Below are positions 1 to 7,024 of a DNA stretch of 20,966 bases, one piece after another (position 1 is the stretch's first letter; the number at the start of each line of letters is the position of its first letter). Location of the stretch: the IMG/VR virus record IMGVR_UViG_3300009790_000100, positions 1 through 20,966 of that record; one strand, 5' to 3'. This DNA comes from a virus. The notes under the pieces were generated by a model that searched no databases, was not told the origin of the DNA, and saw only the letters and a list, made by a program, of their open reading frames with translations. The position numbers and the translations under genes are program-made.

Positions 1-2
1 TA

Positions 3-1109
3 AATTTTCCATCTAGTCCAAATAACGGTGATACACATTCCTCTAATGGGAATACGTATACGTATGTAGCTGATCCAGGCATATGGAAAGCAACCACATT
101 TGGTGATGCTCCAACTGGACCTGCCGGTACACTTGCTATTGGTACGGTAACAACTGGACCGGCTGGCGGTAGTGCATCCGTTACAAATACTGGCTCTAGT
201 ACCGCAGCGGTATTCGATATTACAATTCCGGCCGGTGCGGCTGGTGGTGCGGGCCCTCCCGGTGGAGCTGGTCCTCCAGGTGGAGCCGGAAGTGACGGAG
301 CAGCGGCAAGTATTAGTATTGGTACAATTACAACTGGTCCTGCGGGAGGTAGTGCTAGCGTAACAAATAGTGGTACAAGTGCGGCCGCGGTGTTTGACTT
401 TACGATACCTGCGGGTGCAACAGGTCCCCCCGGTGCTGGATCGACTGATGCGGATACACTAGATGGTGTTGACGGTGCTTCATATGCTAGATCAGATGCA
501 GACGATACTATATCTGGAAAATATGACTTTTCAAAAGATCAGAATGATGTAGTTAACTTTTCTGCTAACTCTAGTAATGATAATAGAGGTATTTCATTTA
601 ATGATCGTACTGCATTATCAGCTGACTATAACGATGGGTATTTACGATTAAATAATAATCAAGAATTTGGTAATGGCGTATATTCACCTTTGGTTATTCG
701 AGCTGATGGTGGTTTTAACGGTACTGCCTATTATGCAAACTGGTCTGATCTTGCCGAACATTATGAAGCGGATGCTGATTATGAACCAGGTACATTACTT
801 GCTATAGGTGGTGATAAAGAAGTTACATTATACAGAGTTGGTTTACCATTTTGTGGTGTTGTTTCTACAAAACCTGGATTAGTAATGAATATGGAGTATG
901 AGAGACCAGAAGAAGAGTTTTGGCCGGCAATTGCTTTGAAGGGTAGAATACCAGTAAAAATAAATGGCATCGCTAAAAAGGGTGATTTTGTTATTACTGA
1001 TGATATTGGTAAAGCAAAAGCTGTTGATAGCATGCATCACACAGATGTACGTAATTTAGTAGGTATCGCCTTAGAAGATGGCGAGGGTGAAATAGAAGTG
1101 AAAGTATAA
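3..1109 (+). CDS. tail-fibre-like virion protein, 5'-partial
   Basis: The frame is open from base 3 to the stop at 1107-1109, so this is the last 368 residues of a longer protein. The internal GTG at 390 is not a credible start. The visible part has two copies of a Gly/Ala/Ser-rich segment (IGT-x-TTGPAGGSASVTN...FD-x-TIPAGA) spaced 60 residues apart, then collagen-like triplets (GPP GGA GPP GGA GSD at 252-296; another GPP near 424). The C-terminal domain contains NWSDLAEHYEADADYEPGTL and a KGRIPVKI segment. It resembles the C-terminal domains of many marine T4-like structural proteins and, more loosely, the peptidase G2/IMC autoproteolytic chaperone domains of phage fibres. That resemblance comes from memory and was not searched. 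The role inferred is a virion fibre or adhesin. It ends one base before the next gene, which has no promoter of its own, so the downstream genes are probably co-transcribed with it. Confidence 0.75.
   Translation, partial: NFPSSPNNGDTHSSNGNTYTYVADPGIWKATTFGDAPTGPAGTLAIGTVTTGPAGGSASVTNTGSSTAAVFDITIPAGAAGGAGPPGGAGPPGGAGSDGAAASISIGTITTGPAGGSASVTNSGTSAAAVFDFTIPAGATGPPGAGSTDADTLDGVDGASYARSDADDTISGKYDFSKDQNDVVNFSANSSNDNRGISFNDRTALSADYNDGYLRLNNNQEFGNGVYSPLVIRADGGFNGTAYYANWSDLAEHYEADADYEPGTLLAIGGDKEVTLYRVGLPFCGVVSTKPGLVMNMEYERPEEEFWPAIALKGRIPVKINGIAKKGDFVITDDIGKAKAVDSMHHTDVRNLVGIALEDGEGEIEVKV
138..419 (+). repeat. in-frame 60-residue direct repeat plus collagen-like triplets in fibre gene
   Basis: Two diverged copies, starting at about 138 and 318 (period 180 bases, 60 codons), encode nearly the same 34-residue block ending in TIPAGA. 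Between them lie five consecutive G-X-Y triplets (252-296). Such repeats are typical of extended trimeric phage fibre shafts. The copies differ mainly at the wobble position, so this is an old duplication kept for its protein product. Confidence 0.8.
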
Positions 1110-1110
1110 C

Positions 1111-1491
1111 ATGGCAACCTGGTCACAGTTAAATACAAATGTCCAAAACCAATGTGGACCGCAATTAAGAACGTTTAGTGTTAGCTATAATATGGCTACG
1201 GCCGTATATACTAATGCGACGGCCGGCATGACATCTGGTACTGCAACTCATAACCAAACGCTATATCATTCTGATGGTAGCGGTCCTTATAGTACGTATA
1301 ACAATGATCTAGATGGTGGAATTTATACTGGTGCGCGTATGTACTCATCTCATGTACAAAACTCATTTGCTAATTGTGTTCGTGGTACAGTTGATAGAAT
1401 CGAAGCTGTTACTGGTAACCAATCATATAGTGCTTATGTTTGTCACACTAGTTGTCACACAAGTTGTCATACATCGAGAGGTAGACGCTAA
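1111..1491 (+). CDS. small protein with CHTS-repeat C-terminus; candidate rSAM-modified substrate, copy 1
   Basis: This 126-residue protein has no signal peptide or membrane segment. Residues 1-110 are rich in Asn, Thr, Ser, Gly and Tyr, with blocks GPQLRTF (16-22), VYTNATAGMTSGT (32-44) and DGGIYTGARMY (68-78). They end in a short charged stretch, VRGTVDRIE (90-98). The C-terminus is three exact Cys-His-Thr-Ser units (Cys111, Cys115, Cys119) followed by RGRR. The next gene encodes a diverged paralog in which exactly this tail is identical, so the tail is under stronger constraint than the rest. An identical repetitive Cys-rich C-terminus beside rSAM/SPASM genes suggests a RiPP-like precursor or a modified virion protein. 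That is inference, because the N-terminal part is long for a leader and looks like a phage structural domain. Metal binding by the Cys/His tail is the main alternative. It overlaps the next start by one base (TAATG). Confidence 0.85.
   Translation: MATWSQLNTNVQNQCGPQLRTFSVSYNMATAVYTNATAGMTSGTATHNQTLYHSDGSGPYSTYNNDLDGGIYTGARMYSSHVQNSFANCVRGTVDRIEAVTGNQSYSAYVCHTSCHTSCHTSRGRR
1441..1476 (+). repeat. three tandem CHTS codon units (12-base period)
   Basis: Three consecutive 12-base units encode Cys-His-Thr-Ser. They use different synonymous codons (cac/cat, act/aca, agt/tcg), so the repetition is kept at the protein level and is not a recent slippage product. The RGRR codons and the stop follow directly. 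Confidence 0.9.
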
Positions 1492-1493
1492 TG
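1476..1493 (+). promoter_or_regulatory. ribosome binding site inside RGRR codons, with TAATG overlap
   Basis: GAGAGG (1476-1481) lies within the Ser-Arg-Gly codons of copy 1, nine bases before the ATG at 1491, which shares a base with the TAA stop. This supports 1491 as the start and suggests translational coupling. An equivalent site, GAGGA (1861-1865), serves the rSAM gene at 1874. Confidence 0.65.
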
Positions 1494-1874
1494 GCCGCAT
1501 CACCATCCGATATTAATAGCTGGGTACAGTCTTCTGGTGGACCTCAGCTTCGTACGTTCGATAAAACTATTAACGTATATACAAACGTATATACAAATGC
1601 TACAGCAGGTATGACATCAGGTACAAGTGCGGCATCAACAAACCATAGATTTGAATATACAGGTGCTAATAATAACGTGTATAGTGGTTACTATGATGGC
1701 GGAATTAGCTCTGGTAGTAGAATATATGCACAAGACATCGTAGATACAATGGAAGATATTGTACGACGTACAGTAGATGTTATCGAAGGAAGATATAGTA
1801 ATAGATCACAATCACATTATGTATGCCATACTAGTTGTCATACAAGTTGTCATACATCAAGAGGAAGACGCTAA
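1491..1874 (+). CDS. small protein with CHTS-repeat C-terminus; candidate rSAM-modified substrate, copy 2
   Basis: This 127-residue paralog of the preceding gene shares GPQLRTF (17-23), VYTNATAGMTSGT (33-45), DGGI-x2-G-x-RIY (69-79), an R-x-TVD-x-IE segment (92-99) and the identical terminal CHTSCHTSCHTSRGRR (Cys112, Cys116, Cys120). The middle (46-68) is poorly conserved. Unlike copy 1, which also has Cys15 and Cys89, all cysteines here lie in the tail. That makes the tail the only possible site of Cys-based chemistry. The start ATG overlaps the upstream TAA (TAATG), with GAGAGG nine bases upstream inside the RGRR codons of copy 1. The same TAATG arrangement couples it to the rSAM gene downstream. 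The role is inferred from neighbours, as for copy 1. Confidence 0.85.
   Translation: MAASPSDINSWVQSSGGPQLRTFDKTINVYTNVYTNATAGMTSGTSAASTNHRFEYTGANNNVYSGYYDGGISSGSRIYAQDIVDTMEDIVRRTVDVIEGRYSNRSQSHYVCHTSCHTSCHTSRGRR
1824..1859 (+). repeat. three tandem CHTS codon units, second copy
   Basis: The same protein repeat as at 1441-1476, with largely the same codons but several synonymous changes (tgc for tgt, cat for cac). The flanking gene bodies have diverged far more than this block. Confidence 0.9.
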
Positions 1875-3040
1875 TGACTATGCAAAAATCATATTGCAAA
1901 CAGATGAGGTACTCAGGACCTGAAAGTCTTGCTCCATCTGATGCATATAAATTCGATGTTTTGATTCAAATGGAAGTCCTGGCAGGATGCGATCATGGTT
2001 GTCTTGGATGTTTTGTAGATAAGAACATTGATCCTGATATGAATCAGGCAATTATTAATCGTGCCAAAGAATTGGCAGACGGAGTAAAGAGAACAGGACT
2101 TAACTTACGTGAGTTTGTAATTGGTCCAACAGATTTCTTTACAGCCGAAAATACAAAGGCCGTATTAAATAATTCTGCAGTACAAGATATTATGCGTGAG
2201 CACACGGGTGCACGTATCGCAGCTCCGGCTAAATTCGATAAAGTTTCTATGGAGAAACTCAAAGAGATATTTGCTGTACTAGATGACGAAGACAAGTACC
2301 GACGTGATATGATCATTGAGTTTATCATGCCGATCGGCCGTGTGGCTGAAATGCTAGACGATGATGACTATTATAACGAAGTTATGAAAAAAGTAGAATT
2401 TTTTAAGAATGATACACCAAAGCAAATGGACTGGTCATGGACTCTACAGGCTTCTAATGTAGTCGGTAAGAAGATAGACAAAGAAACATATAACAAAATC
2501 ATAGACAAATCTGTAAACGAATATGAAACAATCGTTGAGATGAATCCGGCATTTTCACGTGCACGCAACCAGTTAATAAAGAGAAATAACTTATTTGCAT
2601 GGAATGATTTTCTCGGTAAAGTTATAGATGAAGATAACGCTAGTGAGACTGTAATGTCAATGGCAAATCTATATTGTAACTCAATTAACTTTGTAGGATT
2701 GACTATTGTTCCAGGTGAGAACGGTCCGACAACTCATTTGAATGTAATGTTACATGAGCAAGCATTCTTCTTAGAAAATAAAAACCTTGATGTGACAGGA
2801 TTATCGTTCGAAGAAATATTACAACGTAAGAATGAACTTGTATTAAAGGGTATAAATAAATCATCACAGGTAAAAGACTGTTCAGATTGTCAGTTCGCAA
2901 TTGCTTGTGCAAACAGATTAGTATTCGAAGCGCAAGATTCATTAAATGTAAATGGTTGTGTGATGAATAAAGAAGTGCTAGATCTATATAATCCATATGA
3001 TTTTACATGGAATGATGACGCAGAAAGGGCAATGGCATGA
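1874..3040 (+). CDS. radical SAM protein with C-terminal auxiliary-cluster cysteines (GPTD type, paralog 1)
   Basis: This is a 388-residue protein when started at the ATG that overlaps the upstream stop, with GAGGA eight bases before it. An in-frame ATG at 1835 exists but lies inside the upstream gene. Cys39, Cys43 and Cys46 form CX3CX2C within GCDHGCLGCF, the [4Fe-4S]/SAM-binding motif of radical SAM enzymes. IGPTDFF (83-89) sits about 40 residues later, where GGEP is usual. Near the C-terminus Cys336, Cys339, Cys345 and Cys362 give CX2CX5C-x16-C, a SPASM/Twitch-like pattern expected to bind an auxiliary cluster. Such enzymes commonly modify peptides (thioether or carbon-carbon links, epimerisation), but this reaction cannot be read from sequence. 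It lies directly behind the two CHTS proteins and is the best candidate for their modifying enzyme. The long middle part has no motif I recognise. Confidence 0.88.
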   Translation: MTMQKSYCKQMRYSGPESLAPSDAYKFDVLIQMEVLAGCDHGCLGCFVDKNIDPDMNQAIINRAKELADGVKRTGLNLREFVIGPTDFFTAENTKAVLNNSAVQDIMREHTGARIAAPAKFDKVSMEKLKEIFAVLDDEDKYRRDMIIEFIMPIGRVAEMLDDDDYYNEVMKKVEFFKNDTPKQMDWSWTLQASNVVGKKIDKETYNKIIDKSVNEYETIVEMNPAFSRARNQLIKRNNLFAWNDFLGKVIDEDNASETVMSMANLYCNSINFVGLTIVPGENGPTTHLNVMLHEQAFFLENKNLDVTGLSFEEILQRKNELVLKGINKSSQVKDCSDCQFAIACANRLVFEAQDSLNVNGCVMNKEVLDLYNPYDFTWNDDAERAMA

Positions 3041-4125
3041 TAGGTCAAAATTTATATTATTTAAATAACAAAAAGTATTGTACAACGTTCTCAAACCTTG
3101 ATACAGTGTTATTTGAATACAATTCATTCTATCATACATCTACTCCACGGAAGATGGTATTTGTAGAAATGAATACCACACGAGAAAATGCTGGGAACTT
3201 TGCCAGAGATAGTGTTACTAATCAAGTAACAAGTAGCATACCAGCTGATCGCGTAACCATTGAATGGAAAAATTTTGCAGATGTAGATAATATAGATTAT
3301 TTACAAAATAGTGATAAAGCTGTATTAATATTCAGTGATGACTTTGATCAACTTAATGTTTTAGGTAGATATATTGCAGGCTTATTAAAAGCATCTGGTT
3401 TTTATTCCAATCTTTCTAACGAAGAACTTAGCAGAATGGCCGGTGATTTTGTTCATAAAGTAACCGAAGCTGATTGGATGTTTAATTATATGAAAGTCAA
3501 TGATGATTTAGTTGATGTAAAGGCATATGTTGAATCTCAAATAACAGCTCATGGATTGTATGCTAACACGTTTCAGAATGGTGCAAACTTTAGTTACGAT
3601 TTATTATTTTATTTGAATGATCATCATACAAATGCATCAGTTCAAGGATTGATTAAAGAGAAATTTGTAATTCATTCTAATACAATGGCTAAAGATGTGA
3701 TGGAACACTTTACTTCACGTCGACATTACATGGCATACTTCTTATCAGTAATTGACTGGATGAACGCAAATGGATATCCTGTTGATAAGGATGCATGGGT
3801 AAAAGAAACATATCTAAACCTTGCAAACAAAGGTCAGTATACACAAGCATTCTATAAGATGGAAGAGCAATGGAATCGAGTAAAAGATGATGCAAACTTT
3901 ATTGCAGCCCATCAATCGAAAGCTGATGCAGATCCTGATGGTTGGGAATATATGGATCTATACACAGAATTTAAGAATGCGTTTCCGATCGTTCGTAAGG
4001 TTATTCAACAAGATTACGATATGAACAACCTAAGCTCTGATATAAAACTAATTAATACTGATGTGCAATTCTTTTCAAAGAGACAAAATAGGATACCTTA
4101 TTTAATTCACAAATACCCACTATAG
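3037..4125 (+). CDS. unrecognised 362-residue protein in rSAM operon
   Basis: I do not recognise the family. The start is an ATGA overlap with the upstream rSAM stop, with AAAGGG just upstream. The protein looks soluble, with no signal peptide, membrane segment or cysteine cluster (the only Cys is near residue 15). The N-terminal part (about 1-110) looks mixed alpha/beta and contains KAVLIFSDDFDQLNVLGRY. The rest looks helical, with many aromatic and charged residues and a HFTSRRHYMAYFL segment. Its tight coupling between two rSAM genes suggests a partner role such as substrate binding, scaffold or recognition protein. I could not identify a winged-helix RiPP recognition element by eye. Eight bases separate it from the next gene. 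Confidence 0.75.
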   Translation: MIGQNLYYLNNKKYCTTFSNLDTVLFEYNSFYHTSTPRKMVFVEMNTTRENAGNFARDSVTNQVTSSIPADRVTIEWKNFADVDNIDYLQNSDKAVLIFSDDFDQLNVLGRYIAGLLKASGFYSNLSNEELSRMAGDFVHKVTEADWMFNYMKVNDDLVDVKAYVESQITAHGLYANTFQNGANFSYDLLFYLNDHHTNASVQGLIKEKFVIHSNTMAKDVMEHFTSRRHYMAYFLSVIDWMNANGYPVDKDAWVKETYLNLANKGQYTQAFYKMEEQWNRVKDDANFIAAHQSKADADPDGWEYMDLYTEFKNAFPIVRKVIQQDYDMNNLSSDIKLINTDVQFFSKRQNRIPYLIHKYPL

Positions 4126-4133
4126 GATATATT

Positions 4134-4877
4134 ATGGAAGAAAAACTTTACACGTTACCTCTTGCACCGCAAGATCTCGTAGCTATTTACAAAGCAAAAG
4201 ATGAAACAGATAGTGCCGAAGAGTTTTGTCTTCATGTTGATTATGAAAAGACAACTGAAAAACTTAGTGATCAACATATTCTAATTTATCTTGCTAACAC
4301 AAATTTCAAAACAACGTTCGATAAGATAACTCCAAGCTTACTCGTTGAGTTTATTAAATCTAATTTTTTAGTTAACGCTCCGATTCTTGCAAGAGTTATG
4401 ACTATTGTTTTACGTAAGTATTTAAAGTACGAACTAACTCCACCGGAAGCTGTCCTATCAAGTTTAGTTTTTGATGAAAAGCAAATTGATGAATTTATAG
4501 AAATGAATGGAAATTTATTAGAAGATTTAATTACTTCTATTCAAGAAACATTTGCTTTTGTGCTTTATAAAATAAATGAAATTACTGAAGAAGGCAAAGA
4601 GCCTGAACTGGCAGAATATGTAAACGATATAGAGATAACTGATACGGCTAGTAACGTGGGTCCAAACATTGCTAGACTAATTACAGAAGCGGTTGATGCA
4701 ATGTATCTTGTTTATCATCTACGAGGAATTACACAATCATTTAATAAGCAAGTGTTTAATGATAATCCGAAGTTTTACGGTAAAGATTTAATGTTTATTT
4801 TTACTCAAACAGGGATAACAGGTGAAATAGTTAAGATGCTACCAGAAGGATTCTGGCATGATAGTAACCTTAAATAA
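4134..4877 (+). CDS. unrecognised 247-residue protein in rSAM operon
   Basis: I do not recognise the family. The ATG is preceded by TAGGATAT, the same kind of ribosome binding site as before the gp13 gene at 15095. The sequence looks mostly helical, acidic and soluble, with one cysteine near residue 32 and no export signal or metal motif. Residues 1-60 look mixed alpha/beta. Residues 75-160 and 180-230 look like helical bundles (for example DEFIEMNGNLLEDLITSI). The last 20 bases overlap the next rSAM gene, so it is translated within the same message. By position it could be an accessory or adaptor protein for the rSAM enzymes. Nothing in the sequence itself assigns a function. Confidence 0.72.
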   Translation: MEEKLYTLPLAPQDLVAIYKAKDETDSAEEFCLHVDYEKTTEKLSDQHILIYLANTNFKTTFDKITPSLLVEFIKSNFLVNAPILARVMTIVLRKYLKYELTPPEAVLSSLVFDEKQIDEFIEMNGNLLEDLITSIQETFAFVLYKINEITEEGKEPELAEYVNDIEITDTASNVGPNIARLITEAVDAMYLVYHLRGITQSFNKQVFNDNPKFYGKDLMFIFTQTGITGEIVKMLPEGFWHDSNLK

Positions 4878-5880
4878 TACGAATGCAGGATATTACACAT
4901 ATGATCCTGAGCTTTCGCCAATAAACCAAGACTTTCTAAGAACAGAAATAAATTTAGATATTCTGCACGGATGCGATCAAATGTGTCCGGGCTGTTTTAT
5001 TCCTCGTAAAAACTTTACGAAGGCAGATGATTTAGAAACATTGTATAATCTATTAGTCGGAGGCCAATACCATCCTGATGAGATTGTTATTGGACCAACT
5101 GATATATTTGATGCACAAAACTTTGAGGAGATAATGAATCATGAATATATGTTTAAGCTTTATGAGATTTCGGCTATTGGATTCACGTCTACACTTTTAC
5201 AACCATATTGGGTAATAAAAGAAAAACTAGATAAGATCTGGAGTTTATACCGGCACATCAAAAGAATACCAGATATAGATTTTAAGATCGTACTTGATGT
5301 AGACAAATATTTAGACGGTGAATTAGATGAGTGGTATAAAAAACTAAAACTATTCGAACATGGCTCTGTACAATTTAGAGTTAATTATTATAAAGGTGTG
5401 TTTGATCGTATAAGCTATAATGATCTATGCGAAAAGACATTTGAAGATTTTAATGCACCGGTTGTAATCACACCTTCTTTCCTAACAGACAGGAATGCAA
5501 GAGGCAAAGTAAGTCAACATCTTGCCAACTTCAGAGAAGACTTACTAAATCAGAATATAGATGAGAAGTGGCAAAACTATTATACATTCTTTGATGCAAA
5601 GTTTAATGGACTAGGTTGCCAAAACTATAGTTATTACAATGGTAAACTATACGTCAATCCGTTTCTATATGATGCAATCATTCAACGCACTCCATTCTTT
5701 GAGACTACGATGGATGAGAATAAACTATATGACAATATAGAATATGCACAACAAGTTGATGATTGTAATGGATGTGAATTTATGATGAGCTGTGCAGAAC
5801 GTAATGTACACATGTATATGGAATCAAGAGACTTGAATAGTTGCGTAGCAATTAAAGAGAACATGCATGCCTCTCATTAA
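4858..5880 (+). CDS. radical SAM protein (GPTD type, paralog 2)
   Basis: A 340-residue protein. AGAAGGA lies about eight bases before the ATG, inside the end of the previous gene. Cys39, Cys43 and Cys46 (GCDQMCPGCF) form the SAM-binding CX3CX2C motif. IGPTD is at 78-82. Cys303, Cys306, Cys312 and Cys329 give CX2CX5C-x16-C at the C-terminus (DCNGCEFMMSCAER...SC). The architecture matches the rSAM gene at 1874, but the middle is shorter and strongly diverged, so the paralogs probably differ in substrate or target site. The conserved PGCF is shared with the next two paralogs. It overlaps the next gene by 14 bases. The reaction is unknown; peptide modification is inferred from the C-terminal cluster and the neighbourhood. 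Confidence 0.87.
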   Translation: MIVTLNNTNAGYYTYDPELSPINQDFLRTEINLDILHGCDQMCPGCFIPRKNFTKADDLETLYNLLVGGQYHPDEIVIGPTDIFDAQNFEEIMNHEYMFKLYEISAIGFTSTLLQPYWVIKEKLDKIWSLYRHIKRIPDIDFKIVLDVDKYLDGELDEWYKKLKLFEHGSVQFRVNYYKGVFDRISYNDLCEKTFEDFNAPVVITPSFLTDRNARGKVSQHLANFREDLLNQNIDEKWQNYYTFFDAKFNGLGCQNYSYYNGKLYVNPFLYDAIIQRTPFFETTMDENKLYDNIEYAQQVDDCNGCEFMMSCAERNVHMYMESRDLNSCVAIKENMHASH

Positions 5881-7024
5881 AAATAATTTATACTATGAAC
5901 TGACTACTGAAACTCAAACGAAACCGGTATCAGCAGTTAAGATTCAATTAGATGTATTAGACGGTTGTCATCACAAGTGTCCGGGCTGCTTTGTTCATAG
6001 ACGAGGTAATGCTAGTGATGAGAATCAGATTAGAAAAGCAGAAACCTTTATTGAAAGTATTACTAGTCAAGGTATTTTAGTAGACGAGATTCTTATCGGA
6101 CCTACTGACTTTCTGGCTAGTGAAAACTTCTATGAGGTTATGCCACAACTGGAGTATATTATAAATGAAAATTCACCTATTCTTGCTTTTGTTAGCACCC
6201 TTATTGATGGTGACATTGTTCGCTTTTGTGATTGGATCACTAGTCGGATAAACACAGATACCGAAATAGAAATCGGTATCGCCACAAACCCACACAAATT
6301 TTTCGAAAAAAAGTATGTACAACACATCAAAGATGTGCTAAAGTATATAGATGAAAACCTCGAACATGAGGTGACTTACACATTTGTTGTAAACATTAAA
6401 GACTATGGACTAGACTACTCGGCCTTGCACGATCAGGCAGTCAAAGAGTTTAATACTATCCTAGACTTTATTCCTTCCGTATCACGTTCACATAAATCAA
6501 ATATTATTCTTGCTACTCTTGATAAGTTCAATGAGTATTTTAATGTATTGAGTAAAGATACAAAGTTGAATAATATTATGGTCGACCATTCTCATGGCGG
6601 CATGAATTATCAGGTTCTGAATTATAAGAAAGGTGAATGGTTTATTAGTCCTTTCATGTATGAGAACATGGCAATATATGATGATACGTTTAAAATAAAT
6701 TCATTCGATGATATAATGCCAATTATAGAATCTCAACAATATCTTGCAAAAGGTACCGAATGTGAGAACTGTGAATTATATTTTTCTTGCTATAATAGGA
6801 AGATAATCTTACTCAGAGATTATTTAGGTGAAGATAGATGTATTGCACCTAAAGAAAATATGATGAGAAATATAGATAACTATAACCATGCTGCTCAAAC
6901 AATGTATCAATGGGATGGCTATAGTGTAGACAACGATAAGAAAGGTTATCGTAAAAAGTTTCTTGTTACAAAAGATAACGATCCTGAATTAGAAAGAATT
7001 AAGAATATATCTTATGTTAAATGA
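5867..7024 (+). CDS. radical SAM protein (GPTD type, paralog 3)
   Basis: A 385-residue protein starting at the ATG within the last codons of the preceding gene, with AAAGAGA upstream. Cys34, Cys38 and Cys41 (GCHHKCPGCF) form the rSAM motif. IGPTD is at 77-81. Cys299, Cys302, Cys308 and Cys325 form CX2CX5C-x16-C. After the last cluster Cys there is an extra tail of about 60 residues, rich in Lys, Asp and Tyr, that paralogs 2 and 5 lack. It may be an interaction segment. The region from about 200 to 215 (FIPSVSRSHKSN) aligns with NPAFSRARNQ of paralog 1 and LPSVVRSFDYS of paralog 4, suggesting a conserved active-site strand with Ser/Arg. It overlaps the next gene by 11 bases. Substrate unknown. 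Confidence 0.87.
   Translation: MPLIKNNLYYELTTETQTKPVSAVKIQLDVLDGCHHKCPGCFVHRRGNASDENQIRKAETFIESITSQGILVDEILIGPTDFLASENFYEVMPQLEYIINENSPILAFVSTLIDGDIVRFCDWITSRINTDTEIEIGIATNPHKFFEKKYVQHIKDVLKYIDENLEHEVTYTFVVNIKDYGLDYSALHDQAVKEFNTILDFIPSVSRSHKSNIILATLDKFNEYFNVLSKDTKLNNIMVDHSHGGMNYQVLNYKKGEWFISPFMYENMAIYDDTFKINSFDDIMPIIESQQYLAKGTECENCELYFSCYNRKIILLRDYLGEDRCIAPKENMMRNIDNYNHAAQTMYQWDGYSVDNDKKGYRKKFLVTKDNDPELERIKNISYVK

Noticed and set aside
779-1033. Antisense reading frame on the minus strand of the fibre gene
   Set aside because: It is fully inside a well-supported plus-strand gene, with no plausible ribosome binding site or recognisable protein.
1441-1476. CX3CH units in the CHTS tail as c-type haem attachment sites
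   Set aside because: The usual motif is CXXCH and haem attachment needs export. These proteins have no signal peptide and the Cys spacing is off by one.
1313-1516. Alternative-frame reading frame across the CHTS tail
   Set aside because: It is an out-of-frame shadow. The two paralogs conserve the CHTS frame through synonymous changes.
2851-2858. Third exact TATAAATA on the plus strand, as an internal late promoter
   Set aside because: It lies inside the coding sequence of the first rSAM gene (Gly-Ile-Asn-Lys), 180 bases from the next start. A few such octamers are expected by chance in AT-rich DNA, so it is not annotated.
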